Below, one piece after another: positions 45,453 to 56,651 of a stretch of DNA of 64,000 nucleotides. The DNA is from Saururus chinensis (taxonomy: Eukaryota > Streptophyta > Magnoliopsida > Piperales > Saururaceae). Below the pieces are notes generated by a model. The model saw nothing but the letters and a program-made list of their open reading frames with translations. It had not been told where the DNA came from and ran no database searches. The translations under genes were made by a program, and so were the position numbers. The stretch covers positions 16,617,057 through 16,681,056 of the forward strand of contig CP141148.1 of the NCBI GenBank assembly GCA_035235625.1, read 5' to 3'. Position 1 is the first letter of the stretch. Each line of letters starts with the position of its first letter.

Positions 45453-45465
45453 GTTCTAAATCTAG
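45445..45465. other. Satellite orientation switch (inversion junction)
   Basis: Left of this point monomers read on the plus strand and are subfamily B. Right of it they read on the minus strand and are A-like: the sequence passes from 'ttaactagtt' directly into 'ctaaatctagtaaagcgaat', the reverse complement of the 'cgcttaactagatttagaac' block. There is no spacer, and the join falls at ctag-containing near-palindromic sequence common to both orientations. Confidence 0.9.
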
Positions 45466-46261
45466 TAAAGCGAATAAAATCATATAAGTTAAGGAAGAAT
45501 GGTTGAATTGTGGAATCACTTTGTTAATTTTATTCGTTATTACAAATGTAATAAATGAATGGAAGGTCTCCTTAAACTTTAAATAATATAACAATTTGTT
45601 CAAATTCTTAACTTCGGTTTTAATTGGTTAAAATGATATAATTTGACTAAAAGGGGTCCGATTGGTTCGTGGTTTAGTACATTTAATTCAATTTTTTGAA
45701 CTAAGCAAATTGAGTACGTATTTATTTAAAATAATTAAATATACATTCATGACTAGCTTTGGTGTTATGTTCTAAATCTAGAAAAGTGAAAGAAATCATA
45801 AAAGTTAAGGAGGAACGGTAAAATTGTGGAATCACTTTATTATTTTGATTCATTATTATGAACGTAATAAATTAATGTGAGGCCTCGTTAAAATTTAAAC
45901 AATATAACAATGATTTGTGTATATATTCTTAGCTTACTTTGGTTTTAATAAATTAAAAGGATATAACTTAACCAAAAATGATTCTATTGGTTCGTCGTTT
46001 AGTACGTTTAACTCATACATTTGAATGTAGCAAATGAGTACGTATTTATTTAAAATAATTAAATATACATTCATGACAATATAACAATTTGTCCACATTC
46101 CTAACTTACTTTGGTTTATAATCGATCAAAAGCATATAACATGACTAAAAATGATCCAATTGGTTCATCGTTTAGTATGTTTGATTAATTATTTTAAACT
46201 TAAGAAATGAGTATATAGTTATTTTAAACAATAGTTATTTAAAATTATATAAATTAAGGAA
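45453..46261 (-). repeat. Satellite A, inverted arm, proximal part
   Basis: About 2.5 minus-oriented monomers between the switch and E3. The last one is shortened ('gttattttaaacaatagttatttaaaattat'). The final five bases, aggaa (46,257-46,261), are the left copy of the E3 target duplication. No gene; frames crossing this stretch are chance frames. Confidence 0.93.
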
Positions 46262-46855
46262 TGATGTGCAGCGCAGAGAAAGAAGATGAGTGCCAAAGCA
46301 AAAATGAACTCTGAACGGAACTCGCTGAGAGGAAAAATCACAAGGATTACGACGACTTCCTTAAGCTTGAGGTATCCAAGCTTGAGGGCATCTGAAACTA
46401 TCTCTGAAGAGAGAAAGCCAAGGAAGATAGGTTCTGAGAGTTGCTGATACTCCAGACACAAATTAAAGATGAACAAGCCAAAACCCCCAATTTCATAACA
46501 TAGAAGCCATATATATAGGCATAAATTCGTACAAGCATTTGAGATAGCATTAAATAAAGTGAAAACTAGTTCCAAAAGCATTAAAAGTCATAAAACAAGT
46601 CCCTAAGTGGACTACATATAAAAAGGCGTCTTGGTTGCAACAGCTTGCTTTTAATTAATGAGGCCTTGGGACTCCAAAGGTTGTAGGTCAAGAAAAGAAT
46701 CTCTGTAGTTGGGCTCAATTAATCCTTGGCTTTTAGTCTTCTCGTGGATTCTTGGGTTTCTTCTTAAATAAGGATGATGAGCCTTTAGCTGGGCTTTCAA
46801 TGGCTTTGCTGCATCTAGCTTGTCCAGGTACTTGTCAGTAACATGATCCACATCA
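46262..46855 (-). repeat. E3 3' LTR
   Basis: 594-bp LTR running from tgatgtgcagc to gatccacatca on the plus strand, matching 56,652-57,246. On the minus strand it contains a TATA-like ctatatatatgg near 46,510-46,520. About 205 bp of its upstream end is covered by the C-terminal end of the integrase reading frame. Confidence 0.95.
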
Positions 46856-48060
46856 TTCTCCCCAGGTGGAAGAAAACTCATCCTTGAGTTTGCAATTTCG
46901 TCTTCTGAATTGTTTCCATAATATAGAATCAGATGCTTAACATTAAAAACATCATGAGTGCGGATATGGCTGGGAAGCTTCAATCTATAGGCATTGTCAT
47001 TGATCTTCTCAACAATCTCATATGGACCGATCTTACGTGGGCTTAACTTACTATAATCTCCTTGTGGAAATCAATCCTTTGTAAGAACAGCCCACACATA
47101 ATCACCATTTTCAAAAACTAACTTTCTGCGGTGTTTGTTTGCTGCAAGCTTGTATTGTTCTGTTGTCTTCATCAAGTTAGTCTTAACTTCTTCATGATCT
47201 TGAAGCATCTCAGAAACAAAGCCTTCCATCTTCTTGCTGGGCCGCTTCAAGTTAGGTAGAGGAGCAAGATCTAAGGCAGCCCTCGGGTTTACACTATAAA
47301 CAACTTCAAAAGGACCAAAACCTATAGAGCGGTTAGTGGACCTGTTGTAAGCAAATTCAGCTTGTGCTAGAGCATGATCCCATTTCTTCAAATTTTCCCC
47401 AGTTAAGCATCTCAATAAATTACCAAGGCTTCTATTGATAACTTCAGTTTGCCCATCTATTTGGGGGTGATATGCACTACTGAATTGAAGATTTGTGCCA
47501 AGTAACCTCCAAAGACTCCTCCAAAAGTGGCTGACAAATTTTGGATCACGATCTGAAGTGATGGACTTGGGAACACTATGGAGACGAACTACTTCACAAA
47601 AATAGATCGAAGCAATATGTGAGGCATCCATTGTCTTTCTGCAAGATATGAAATGAGCCATCTTCGAAAAATGGTCTACAATAACAAAGATAGAATGGAC
47701 GCCTCTTTGTGTTTTTGGAAGCCCCAGAACAAAATCCATGCTTACATCTGTCCATGGTCCTTCAGGAATGGGAAGTGGCATATAAAGTCCAGCATTTGTG
47801 GAAGTTCCCTTTGAGACTTGGCACACATGACAACTTCTCACATAACGAGTAACCTCCTTTCGAATTGAAGGCCAATAGTAGTCTTTAGAGATGAGATCAA
47901 GAGTCTTCTTTTCTCCAAAGTGTCCTTTACTGTGGAGCTCTTGAGTAATCTTTAGCCGCAGGGAACACTCTGGGATACACAACTGATTCCCTTTGGAAAG
48001 GAAACCATCACTGAGAAAATACTCAGACTTTTTTCCTTCTTTGATACCTGCAATTATATG
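46651..48060 (-). pseudogene. E3 integrase region with C-terminal tail entering the 3' LTR (fossil)
   Basis: The HHCC zinc-finger region ends in SCHVCQVSKG (about 47,800-47,835). The DDE core is marked by DVSMDFVLGLPK, TSDRDPKFVSHFW and TDGQTEVINRSLGNLLRC-like motifs. The C-terminal DVFNVKHLILYY block is near 46,925-46,960, and the tail then continues through VDHVTDKYLDKLDAAKPLKA into the 3' LTR, stopping near 46,651. Coding sequence overlapping the 3' LTR is known in CRM-type elements. I do not see a canonical chromodomain. This copy is broken. Confidence 0.85.
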
Positions 48061-48139
48061 AGAAAAGTAATAATCAGTGGGATAGAGTTCTCGAATTGTT
48101 CCAAACCCAATGACTTCAGCTTGCATTCTAGAGAGTAGA

Positions 48140-49330
48140 GAAGTCCGGCGACTTAAAGCATCAGCTACTCGATTTTGCACTCCAGATTTGTGGTTCAGGG
48201 TGAATGTGAACTCTTGGAGATAGGCGGCCCACTTTGCATGTCTGTGGTTGAGCTTTTGTTGGCTGTGAAGGTGCTTCAATGCTTCATGGTCAGAGTACAA
48301 GACGAAGTCTCGTTGGATTAGATAATGCCGCCAATGCCTTAATGTTTGATATACAACATAGAACTCCATATCATAGGTAGAATACCGCTGCTTTGCTCCA
48401 CCAGACTTTTCACTAAGTAGGCAACAGGTTTGCCTTCTTGACTTAACACAGCACCAATACCAACTTTAGAAGCATCACAATCAACATCAAACAACTTTTC
48501 AAAGTCTGGCAATGCTAGTAGAGGTGCAGCTGATAATCTTGCCTTTATCTCAAGGAAACTCCTCTCAGCTTCAAGAGTCCACTCTAGTTTTGCCTCTTGA
48601 TGCACTCTGTGATTGATGCTACAATTGTGCTGAAATGATGAATAAACCGTATGTAGAAAGAAGCAAGTCCATGGAAAGACCTTACTTCAGTAATTGTAGT
48701 GGGGCGGGGCCATTCAACAATTGCTCGCACCTTGTCATCATCAACCTTGATGCCATCTCCAGAAACAATGAATCCCAAAAATAGGACTTGAGGAGTCATA
48801 AACTCACACTTCTTCAGCTGCACAAATAATCTTTCCCTGCATAAAGTATTCAGTACTTCACGAAGGTGCTGCAAATGTAACACACTGTTAACACTATAAA
48901 TCAATATATCATCAAAGTAAACTATGATGCATCACCCAATGAAGAGCTTCAGCACATGGTTCATTACCCTCATAAAAGTGTTTGGTGCATTTGACAAACC
49001 AAATGGCATGACAAGCCACTCATATAAGCCTTCACACGTCTTAAATGCTGTTCTCCATTCATCTCTTGGTTTCATTCTGATTTGGTGGTAGCCGCTTTTA
49101 AGATCAAGCTTTGAGAAGATAGTTGCTCCAGCCAAATTATCTAGCATATCATCCAATTTTGGAATTAGAAATCTATACTTCACTGTTATCTTATTAATAG
49201 CACGACTATCTATGCACATTCTCCAAGTACCATCTTTTTTTGGCACCAAGAGAGCTGGGACACCACATGGACTCAAACTTTCTTTGATATACCCCTTCTC
49301 CAATAGTTCAGCAACTTGTCTATTCAATTC
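48140..49330 (-). pseudogene. E3 reverse transcriptase and RNase H region (fossil)
   Basis: Reverse transcriptase motifs: [20 protein letters not shown] (about 49,190-49,250), [33 protein letters not shown], and a YFDDILI catalytic box near 48,900-48,928. RNase H follows, with [30 protein letters not shown] and VADALSRR. The [22 protein letters not shown] combination resembles CRM and Galadriel rather than Reina. This copy is broken. Confidence 0.88.
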
Positions 49331-49573
49331 TTCATGTTAGGAAGGCTAGCACCTGGAACCAAATCAATTTGGTGCTGAATGTCCCTTAGTGGAGGTAAGC
49401 CAGTTGGTAATTCATCAGGGAAGACATCTGAAAACTCATCAATAAGAGGTCTAGCACAAATGGGTATTACTTGCTCCTTGGACTCCTGCCTGGAAAGAAG
49501 TACATAAACAACTCCTTTTTCCTTCACAACTCTTTCAAATTGTGTCAAAGATAACAACTTTGAACTATCGGAT

Positions 49574-50008
49574 TGTTGTGTCCGGGTCGGACACAAACGG
49601 TACCTAGCTTCACGAAGGGGAAAGGGGAGAAGTTTGGACGAAGGAAGAAGAGAAATAATTCTAAATTGCATAAACGTCCAAGGAGGAAGACAACCCCTTT
49701 TATAGGAGGCGGTCAGCTAGTCCTCCCCCTAACTAGGGACCAGCTGGTCTGTTACAATCCCCTTAATTACGGACCACCATCTGGTCCGTTCAATCATTAA
49801 CGGACCGTTACAATCATTAATGGTCCGTTACATTAAGGGTCCGTTACAATAATTAATGGTCCGTTACAATCATTAACTAAATCCCCTTGATTACGCTTTA
49901 TTACATCACAAAAGGAAATTACCAAAAAGTAAAGTAAGCCATAATATAGTAGGTCCTAAAATAGAAAGTAGTGCATGGTGAGGGAGATGTCTCATGGTGT
50001 ACACAACA
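49574..50008 (-). repeat. E2 3' LTR
   Basis: 435-bp LTR from tgttgtgtccggg to gtacacaaca on the plus strand, matching 54,694-55,129. The minus strand carries a TATA-like cctataaaagg near 49,697-49,707. A block of short direct repeats lies at 49,782-49,876. Confidence 0.96.
49782..49876. repeat. Short direct and inverted repeats in the E2 LTR
   Basis: Five close copies of a 'ggtccgttacaatcattaat'-like unit of about 20 bp, one of them starting from the complementary 'cggaccgtt', fill this stretch; the same block is at 54,902-54,998 in the other LTR. Position upstream of the TATA-like box in transcriptional sense is compatible with an enhancer-like U3 repeat, which is inference. Confidence 0.85.
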
Positions 50009-50009
50009 C

Positions 50010-51540
50010 TCCACCACGCTTCCGCTTTCGCCTTGTCCTCAAGGCGACCAAGTAGGGTAGCGCTCCATGAACTCATCCTCAAGCATCCAAGTAGCATCCT
50101 CAAGAGGTTGACCCTGCCAAGACACGAGTACCTCAGTGACAATACGGCCCGAACGATGCACCCGTCATTTATCAAGCACAAAGGCAGGTGTGGGTAAGTC
50201 AGGCTCGGGGGGCCCCATCAGTGGTGGAGGCGGGGCACTAGAGACAAGGGTCGGGTCCCCAACAAAACGGCGAAGGCGAGAGACATGGAAGACCGGGTGC
50301 ACCAACGATCCGGTGGGCAATGCCAAGCGGTAAGCCACGGGTCCGATGCGCTCGATAATGGAATAAGGGCCATGGTAACGTTGAGCCAACTTAGCATTGT
50401 CAGCTTGGAATAAGCTGGTCTGACGCTGAGGAATCACTGAGACATAAACAAGATCGCCCACATGGAACTCCTGATCAGTATGCTTCTTATCATATACCTG
50501 CTTCATACGGTTCTGAGCAGATCCTAAATTGAGTTTAAGCTGTCGGATAACCTCGTCTCGTGTCTGGAGCATATAATCAACCTCAGCCACAGAAGAGCGG
50601 TGAGGCACATAGGACAACACGGTAGGAGGAGGGCGCCCATAAACTACCTCAAAAGGAGTGAATCCAGCCCTTGTATGATAGGCCGTGTTATACGACCATT
50701 CTGCCCAAGGAAGGAGCTGGAGCCATCGGCGGGGCTGATCCCCAACGAAACAGCACAAGTACTGTTCTAAGCAGCGGTTAACAACCTCTGTCTGCCCGTC
50801 TGTCTGTGTGTGATAGGCAGTACTCATATGAAGTTTGGTGCCCTGAAGTGCAAAGAACTCGCGCCAAAACTGAGAGAGGAAGATCCGGTCTCGATCAAAA
50901 ACAATGGTGCGAGGCATGCCATGCAACTTAGCTACCTCACGAACATACATCTCAGCCACTGTTTTGGCGGTGAATGGATGGCCCAAGGCACAGAAATGTG
51001 CATACTTGGACAAGCGATCCACAACCACCAAAATTACTGATTTGCCCTGTACAACGGGCAAGGCCTCCACGAAATCCATAGACACATCTTCCCAAACTTT
51101 GTCGGGAATGGGGAGGGGCTGAAGTAACCCAGCAGGTGATGTAGTAGCAGCTTTCGCCCGCTGACAGACGTCGCACGCAGCCACATAGTTTTGAACTGCC
51201 CTCCGAAGACCCTGCCACAAGAAGCTTTGACTGACCCGCTTATATGTTCGGAAGGAACCCTCATAGCCAGCCAATGGTGTGTCATGGAAATGAGAGAGAA
51301 TACGTTGTCGGAGATCATATGCATCCGGCACCCACAATCGTCCCTTCCAAAAGAGAAGTTCATCTTGCCACACAAATAAAGGAAGGGCAGCAGGGTCACC
51401 TTGTATACGAGTAACCAGCTCATGTGTGGATGAGTCCTCCAAGTAAGCGCGCCGCAGCTCCGGTAGGAAGGGGCAAGAGGGCATAGACAATGGAAGATAA
51501 GATTCGTCAGAAGGTCGGCGAGAGAGAGCATCTGCCACCG
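50010..51540 (-). pseudogene. E2 integrase and chromodomain region (fossil)
   Basis: The integrase zinc finger ends YVAACDVCQRAKA near 51,150-51,190. The DDE core is marked by SMDFVEALPVVQGKS, RDRIFLSQFWREFF and [16 protein letters not shown]. The [20 protein letters not shown] block is at about 50,310-50,370. Beyond it, around 50,030-50,160, a chromodomain-like segment (SWQGQPLEDATWMLEDEF) is visible. In chromoviruses this domain is thought to steer integration to heterochromatin, in keeping with the setting. The copy is broken. Confidence 0.88.
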
Positions 51541-52730
51541 TATTTTCTGCCCCCTTCTTATATACCACCTCACAGTCATAGCCCAAAAGCTTGCTGACCC
51601 ATCGTTGCTATGCCGGAGTTGACACCCACTGCTCAAGAAAGTACTTCAAGGGCTGATGGTCTGTGCGGATGAGGAAGCGGCGGCCGAGCAGGTAAGGGCG
51701 CCATTTGGTGACTACATGTATTATGGCGAGCATCTCCTTCTCATAGGCTGAAAGTGATAAGGAGCGGCCAGCAAGTGTTTTGCTGAAAAAGGCAATTGGC
51801 CACTCATCTTGAAGTAGAACGGCACCAAGACCCTTATCCGAAGCATCTGTCTCCACCACAAAGGAATGACTGAAATCTGGAAGAACCAAGACTGGGGCAG
51901 TTGCCATGGCCTGCTTCATCCTCTCAAAGGCCTCTTGGGCTGCCTCTGTCCAAGTAAAGGCCCCCTTCTTGAGGAGGGCAGTGAGGGAACTAGCAATCAT
52001 CCCATAGTGACTGATGAAATGTCGATAGTACCCTGTAAGGCCTAGAAATCCACGGAGTGCTCGGACACATGTGGGGGTCGGCCATGAGAGCATAGCGGCT
52101 ACCTTTGAAGGGTCAGTGGCAACCCCTTCATGAGAGATGACATGGCCAAGGTACTCCACCTGTTTACTGCCAAAAAAGCACTTCGAGCGCTTAAGGAATA
52201 ATGAATTAGCTCGCAAAATAGAGAGGACAGTTCTGAGATGCTCCAAGTGATCCGTCCATGATGTGCTATATAGATCAATATATCATCAAAGAAGACCAAG
52301 ACAAATTGGCGAAGGAAAGGGCGGAACAAGTCATTCATGAGGTTCTGGAAGGTAGCTGGTGCATTGGTCAATCCAAATGGCATGACCAAGAATTCAAAAT
52401 GGCCATCATGGGTGCGGAAGGCTGTCTTGTGGACATCAGTTGGCTGCACACGGATTTGATGATATCCCGAGCAAAGATCAAGCTTGCTGAAGACGGCCGC
52501 CCCAGACAACTCATCGAGGAGCTCTTCAATCACCGGAATAGGATACTTATCCTTGACAGTGATAGCATTCAGTGCCCGGTAGTCTACACAGAACCGCCAA
52601 GTGCCATCCTTCTTTCGGACAAGTAACACTGGTGAAGAGAAGGAACTAGTGCTTGGTTGGATGATACCTGACTGGAGCATGTCGGCCACCAAGCGCTCAA
52701 TCTCCGCCTTTTGGATGTGAGGGTATCGGT
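51540..52730 (-). pseudogene. E2 reverse transcriptase and RNase H region (fossil)
   Basis: Reverse transcriptase motifs [48 protein letters not shown], and the VFFDDILIY catalytic box near 52,268-52,302 appear in order. RNase H follows with VETDASDKGLGAVLLQDE, IRTDHQPLKYFLEQ and NTVADALSRR. It is strongly similar to the same region of E1. The copy is broken. Confidence 0.9.
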
Positions 52731-52789
52731 ATGGCCGGACATTTGCGGGTGAAGCACCAGGGATGATAGGAATGTGGTGATCATGGGGT

Positions 52790-54666
52790 CACACCGGAGG
52801 TAGCCCCTTAGGTTCGGCGAAGACATCTTCATGCTCCGCCAAGAGAGCAAGTAGATCCTCCGGAAGGCTGCCTTGGCTCACATCAACAGTGGCACGCTGC
52901 TGAAGAAAAATTCCTTGAGGTGCAAACCGAAAGAGAGTGCTTACTGATTGGGCGGACTGCAAGGTGCCTAGCTGAGAACCTTGGATGCGAACCCGCTGCC
53001 CGTGTACCTCAAAGTCCATGATCATGTCACGGAAGTTCCATATGATGTCACCCAGCTCCTGAAGCCATTGGACTCCCAACACCACGTCAGCCCCTTTTGT
53101 GGGCAGCAAGAACAAATCAGTTTTGAAAGTATGGCCCTGGATGGATAATGAAGCCTGCAGACACACCCCAGTGCTCCGAAGGTGTTTGCCATTGCCGATC
53201 AAGACGTCGAATGGCTTCGAGTCTGACACAAAGCACCCCAACCGTTGTGCCACCTTATCATTGATGAAGTTATGGGTGGAGCCACTGTCGATAAGGATGG
53301 CCACTTGTTGCCGCTTGAGGTAGCCTTGGACGCGCATGGTGCGAGGAGTGAAGGCCCTTGAAAAAGCATGCACCGAAATCTCAGGCAACATGCTTGCATA
53401 AGGGGGTGGTGCATCCGGGGGTGGATCATAATCCTCCTCATCGGCCTCCTCGACTAGTAGGCTGCCTCGGACAGAACACCGATGGCCGGGTACGAACTTC
53501 TCATCACACTTGAAGCACAAGCCTTTCGATCGCCGCTCTTCCATTTGGGCCGGAGTGAGGCTGCGTATAGGAGCACCAGCAGGGCCGGAGGGCTGGCTGG
53601 GGCGGCTGGTGGGAACGCTGATCACTGCGGTAGGGAAGGGCGCTGGGCTAGTTGGGGGTCGAAGAGAAGAGCCTAGCCAGCCTCCTCGTTGTTGTTGGGC
53701 CAGCTTCTCCTCTTCAATTCGTGCATGACGCACAACTTCACGCATCGACGTACAAGGGAAATGACGCATCTCATCTGAAATTTCTGGTTTGAGCCCCCTT
53801 TTAAAGGTTCCAACGAAGGCTGCCATTGGCCAATCAGGGAGGCGATTCGCAATCTTCATGAACTCGGTGTAGTATGCTCGCACGGTAGTGGTTTGGCGCA
53901 GTGTGGACAACATCTCATTGAAATCTTGGAACTCATTGGGGCCGAATTGGACACAAAGCTCATCAGCGAATGAAGTCCAAGTTGGGAAGCGGACCTCCTT
54001 CTCGAAGCTCTGAAACCAAATTGAAGCATCGCCGTCTAGATGGAAAGCGGCTATACGTAACCGTTCAGCCTCGGAGTGAGTTCCCTGGTAGGAAAAAATT
54101 TTCTCCACCTTGTATAGCCATTCCACCGGGTCTTCATCTCCATTGTACCGTGGGAATTGAAGACGAGCCAAATGTGGCTCAGCCCCACCCCGAAGTCCTC
54201 CGCGGAAGGCAGAGTACTCCTCCCCATCATCCTCAAACTCGTGGGCAAGATTTTTGTGGGGCGGCACCATTGAGGCATTTCCTTGAACATCTGGAGGGCC
54301 TCGCATATTCCAACCTGCACGTCCTCCTTCTTTGTGCTGATTAAAGGTGCCAAAGCGGACTGAATGTCCGGGATGGTGCACCTCTCTCTCAGACGACGCT
54401 TGGAGGCCGGGGGCGCGAGATTCAATGGGCTGCGAAGGTTCACCCAACTCAGCCTGGACTGGCTGCGGCTTGGGAAAAAGTGACGCTGTGGGGGCTGCTT
54501 GAATTTGGGAAACCGTCGTGGTGAGGTGCCCGAGTTGTGCAAGGATCAGCGAGAGCAAAGAGGGATCAGCCTGTTCGGTTGCTGGTTTGGGGCTGCTCGC
54601 TATGTCCTCTTGTCCCTTCTCGGGCTGTGTCTTGGGAGCCGTTGCCGGCTGTTTGCCTCGTGCCAT
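52790..54666 (-). pseudogene. E2 gag-protease region (fossil, long open stretch)
   Basis: Begins at an ATG at 54,666 (MARGKQPATAPKTQ), about 12 bp beyond the primer site. An upstream in-frame ATG lies in the LTR and is less likely to be the start. About 625 residues are open. In order they hold a variable proline/glutamine-rich N-terminus, the capsid-type segment EDPVEWLYKVEKIFSYQGTH, the knuckle CFKCDEKFVPGHRC near 53,480-53,525, and an aspartic protease with ILIDSGSTHNFINDKV near 53,290. The gag and protease would be made as one polyprotein with pol in this family. Confidence 0.9.
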
Positions 54667-54678
54667 GGCAGATCGATG

Positions 54679-54693
54679 AGGCTTTGATACCAA
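54679..54693 (-). other. E2 primer-binding site (initiator Met tRNA type)
   Basis: Next to the 5' LTR the minus strand reads TTGGTATCAAAGCCTC, one mismatch from the TGGTATCAGAGCC site of initiator Met tRNA. It confirms that the right-hand LTR is the 5' one. Confidence 0.9.
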
Positions 54694-55129
54694 TGTTGTG
54701 TCTGGGTCAGACACAAACGGTACCTAGCTTCACGAAGGGGAAAGGGGAGAAGTTTGGACGAAGGAAGAAGAGAAATAATTCTAAATTGCATAAACGTCCA
54801 AGGAGGAAGACAACCCCTTTTATAGGAGGCGGCCAGCTAGTCCTCCCCCTAATTAGGGACCAGCTGGTCTGTTACAATCCCCTTAATTACGGACCACCAT
54901 CTGGTCCGTTACAATCATTAACGGACCGTTACAATCATTAATGGTCCGTTACATTAAGGGTCCGTTACAATAATTAATGGTCTGTTACAATCATTAACTA
55001 AATCCCCTTGATTACGCTTTATTACATCACAAAAGGAAATTACCAAAAAGTAAAGTAAGCCATAATATAGTAGGTCCTAAAATGAAAAGTAGTGCATGGT
55101 GGGGGAGATGTCTCGTGGTGTACACAACA
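54694..55129 (-). repeat. E2 5' LTR
   Basis: 436-bp partner of 49,574-50,008 with the same ends, the same TATA-like box and the same internal short repeats (54,902-54,998). About nine substitutions separate the two. Confidence 0.96.
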
Positions 55130-55239
55130 CGGATTTAGGTTTCTTTTCAATGTCCCTTGAAGGCACTAATGTAAATTTCATCTTTTCCAACATGAAACTA
55201 TAAGTATTTTGTCGACCATCATGCACAACAGAATTATCA

Positions 55240-55640
55240 TACTACCATGGTCTACCTAATAATAGGTGACAAGCATCCATAGGGGCCACATCACACCACA
55301 CAGAATCACTATATCTATATCCAATCGAAAATGAAACAAGGCAACGTTTTGAGATTGTTACCTCATTATCTTTTCTGAACCAAGTGAGTTTATAGGGCTG
55401 GGGATGTGATTCGGTTGGAATGCTCAACTTCTTCACAGCCTCTTCAGAGATGACATTCTCACAGCTTCCGCTATCAATAAGTAACGAGCAAACTTTTCCT
55501 CCGATTGTGCAAGTAGGTTTAAAAATGTTGTAGCGCAACCAATCTTCACTAGATTCTCCTCGTGGAAACAAAAGAGTATTCTGAATGACAAGGAGCTCGC
55601 CCTCATCACCCTGCAGTTCTTCCTCTATCTCTTCATCAAA
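55240..55640 (-). pseudogene. E3 protease region (fossil)
   Basis: An aspartic protease segment with LLIDSGSCENVISEEAVKKL (active-site DSG near 55,450-55,490), followed by the CHLLLGRPW end motif near 55,245. In this family the protease matures the gag-pol polyprotein. E2 is inserted a short distance downstream, between protease and reverse transcriptase. Confidence 0.88.
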
Positions 55641-56620
55641 CACTGGTGGGGCATTCAATTATTAACTGCTTGCCAGCACGTCTAGAGTTTTGGGGACATT
55701 CTCGAGACATATGACCCAATCCAGGACAATTAAAGCAACGAACTCCAGAGTTAGTTCCACCCTTCTGTTTCTGTTGGGCAGTTTCAATAGTGGTAGGAAC
55801 TGGCATAAAGGGCTTGGTGGCTTTAGGCACTAAATTAGCACCCAAATTAGCCTTAAAACGAAGTTGTTGTTTCTCAATCTATAAAGCTCTTTGGTGTGCA
55901 TCAGAAACCTCCCATAAGTCGAACATATTAAGAGTATCTTGGAAATTTTGACGAAGACCACCAACATAGAGATCTACTAATTCATCTGGTGCATCAGCAA
56001 GTTCACAACGAGCAACCAGATTGTAGAACTCTTCAGTATATTCATCAATAGATCTTGATCCTTGCTTTAACTTCTGGAGTCTCTGATTCATAACTCGCTT
56101 GTAATTGAATGGCAGGAAGGCTTCTCTCATCTTTCTTTTCATGTTCTCCCATGTGGTGATGCTATCTTTCCCTTGTCTTTGGCGAGTAATCTTCAATTGC
56201 TACCACCATGCAGCAGCACATCCTCTCAATCTAGTGGCAACAAGTGGAACCTTCTTGTTTTCTGGAACTTCTTTGAAATCAAGGGCCTCTTCCACTGCAT
56301 ATAACCAATCAATATAAACTCTTCAGCAGATAGTCCACCATTGAACTCTGGGATATCGATCTTCAAGCCAGATTCCCAACGGCGATAGTCAGGCTGTGGA
56401 TGGATTTCCTCCTCTTCACCACGCATCCTTCTCCTTGGAGGTTGTGAAAAGGATTTTCTTCAACTTCATTTTCGCCTTCAGATTGATGAGTGGATTGTTT
56501 TGATAACTGCTGTGAAAGGGACTCCACAGCTCGACGCAGTTCAGTGATCTCCTTGCGAATATTATCATTGTTCACTTCATCAGCAACAACTGGTCTCCTT
56601 CTAGGCAGCATTTCTGGAAA
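55640..56620 (-). pseudogene. E3 gag region (fossil)
   Basis: The region starts near a Met codon in MLPRRRPVVADEV just inside the 5' LTR. It has an acidic/coiled segment (KEITELRRAVESLSQQLS), a capsid-type retrotransposon gag segment (KMREAFLPFNYKRVMNQRL and SIDEYTEEFYNLVARCE), and a CCHC knuckle of the form CFNCPGLGHMSRECP near 55,690-55,735. These are typical plant gypsy gag features and differ from the gag of E1 and E2, supporting a separate clade. This copy is broken. Confidence 0.88.
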
Positions 56621-56635
56621 CAAGAAAGCAACCCG

Positions 56636-56651
56636 GCACTTCGATACCAAC
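56636..56651 (-). other. E3 primer-binding site (Met tRNA type)
   Basis: The minus strand next to the 5' LTR reads GTTGGTATCGAAGTG, sharing the TGGTATC core of the initiator Met tRNA site. The match is weaker than in E1 or E2 beyond that core. Confidence 0.75.

Larger units (their letters stand above)
49574..55129 (-). mobile_element. Element E2: Reina-type chromovirus (Ty3/gypsy), nearly whole but broken
   Basis: A 5,556-bp minus-strand element inside E3, with a 5-bp target duplication cggat (49,569-49,573 and 55,130-55,134) and TG...CA LTR ends. Order: 5' LTR 54,694-55,129, Met primer site, gag-protease, reverse transcriptase-RNase H, integrase-chromodomain, 3' LTR 49,574-50,008. All expected domains of a Reina-type chromovirus are present and collinear. 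LTRs differ at about nine positions plus one base of length in 435 (about 2%, roughly 0.8 million years at an assumed 1.3e-8). It has only about three to five interruptions, the best preserved element in the window. It is a sister group of E1 by coding sequence, with different LTRs. Confidence 0.93.

Noticed and set aside
55242-56426. Separate host genes for the zinc-knuckle and gag-like frames
   Set aside because: They lie between the LTRs of E3 in canonical gypsy order and are parts of that element.
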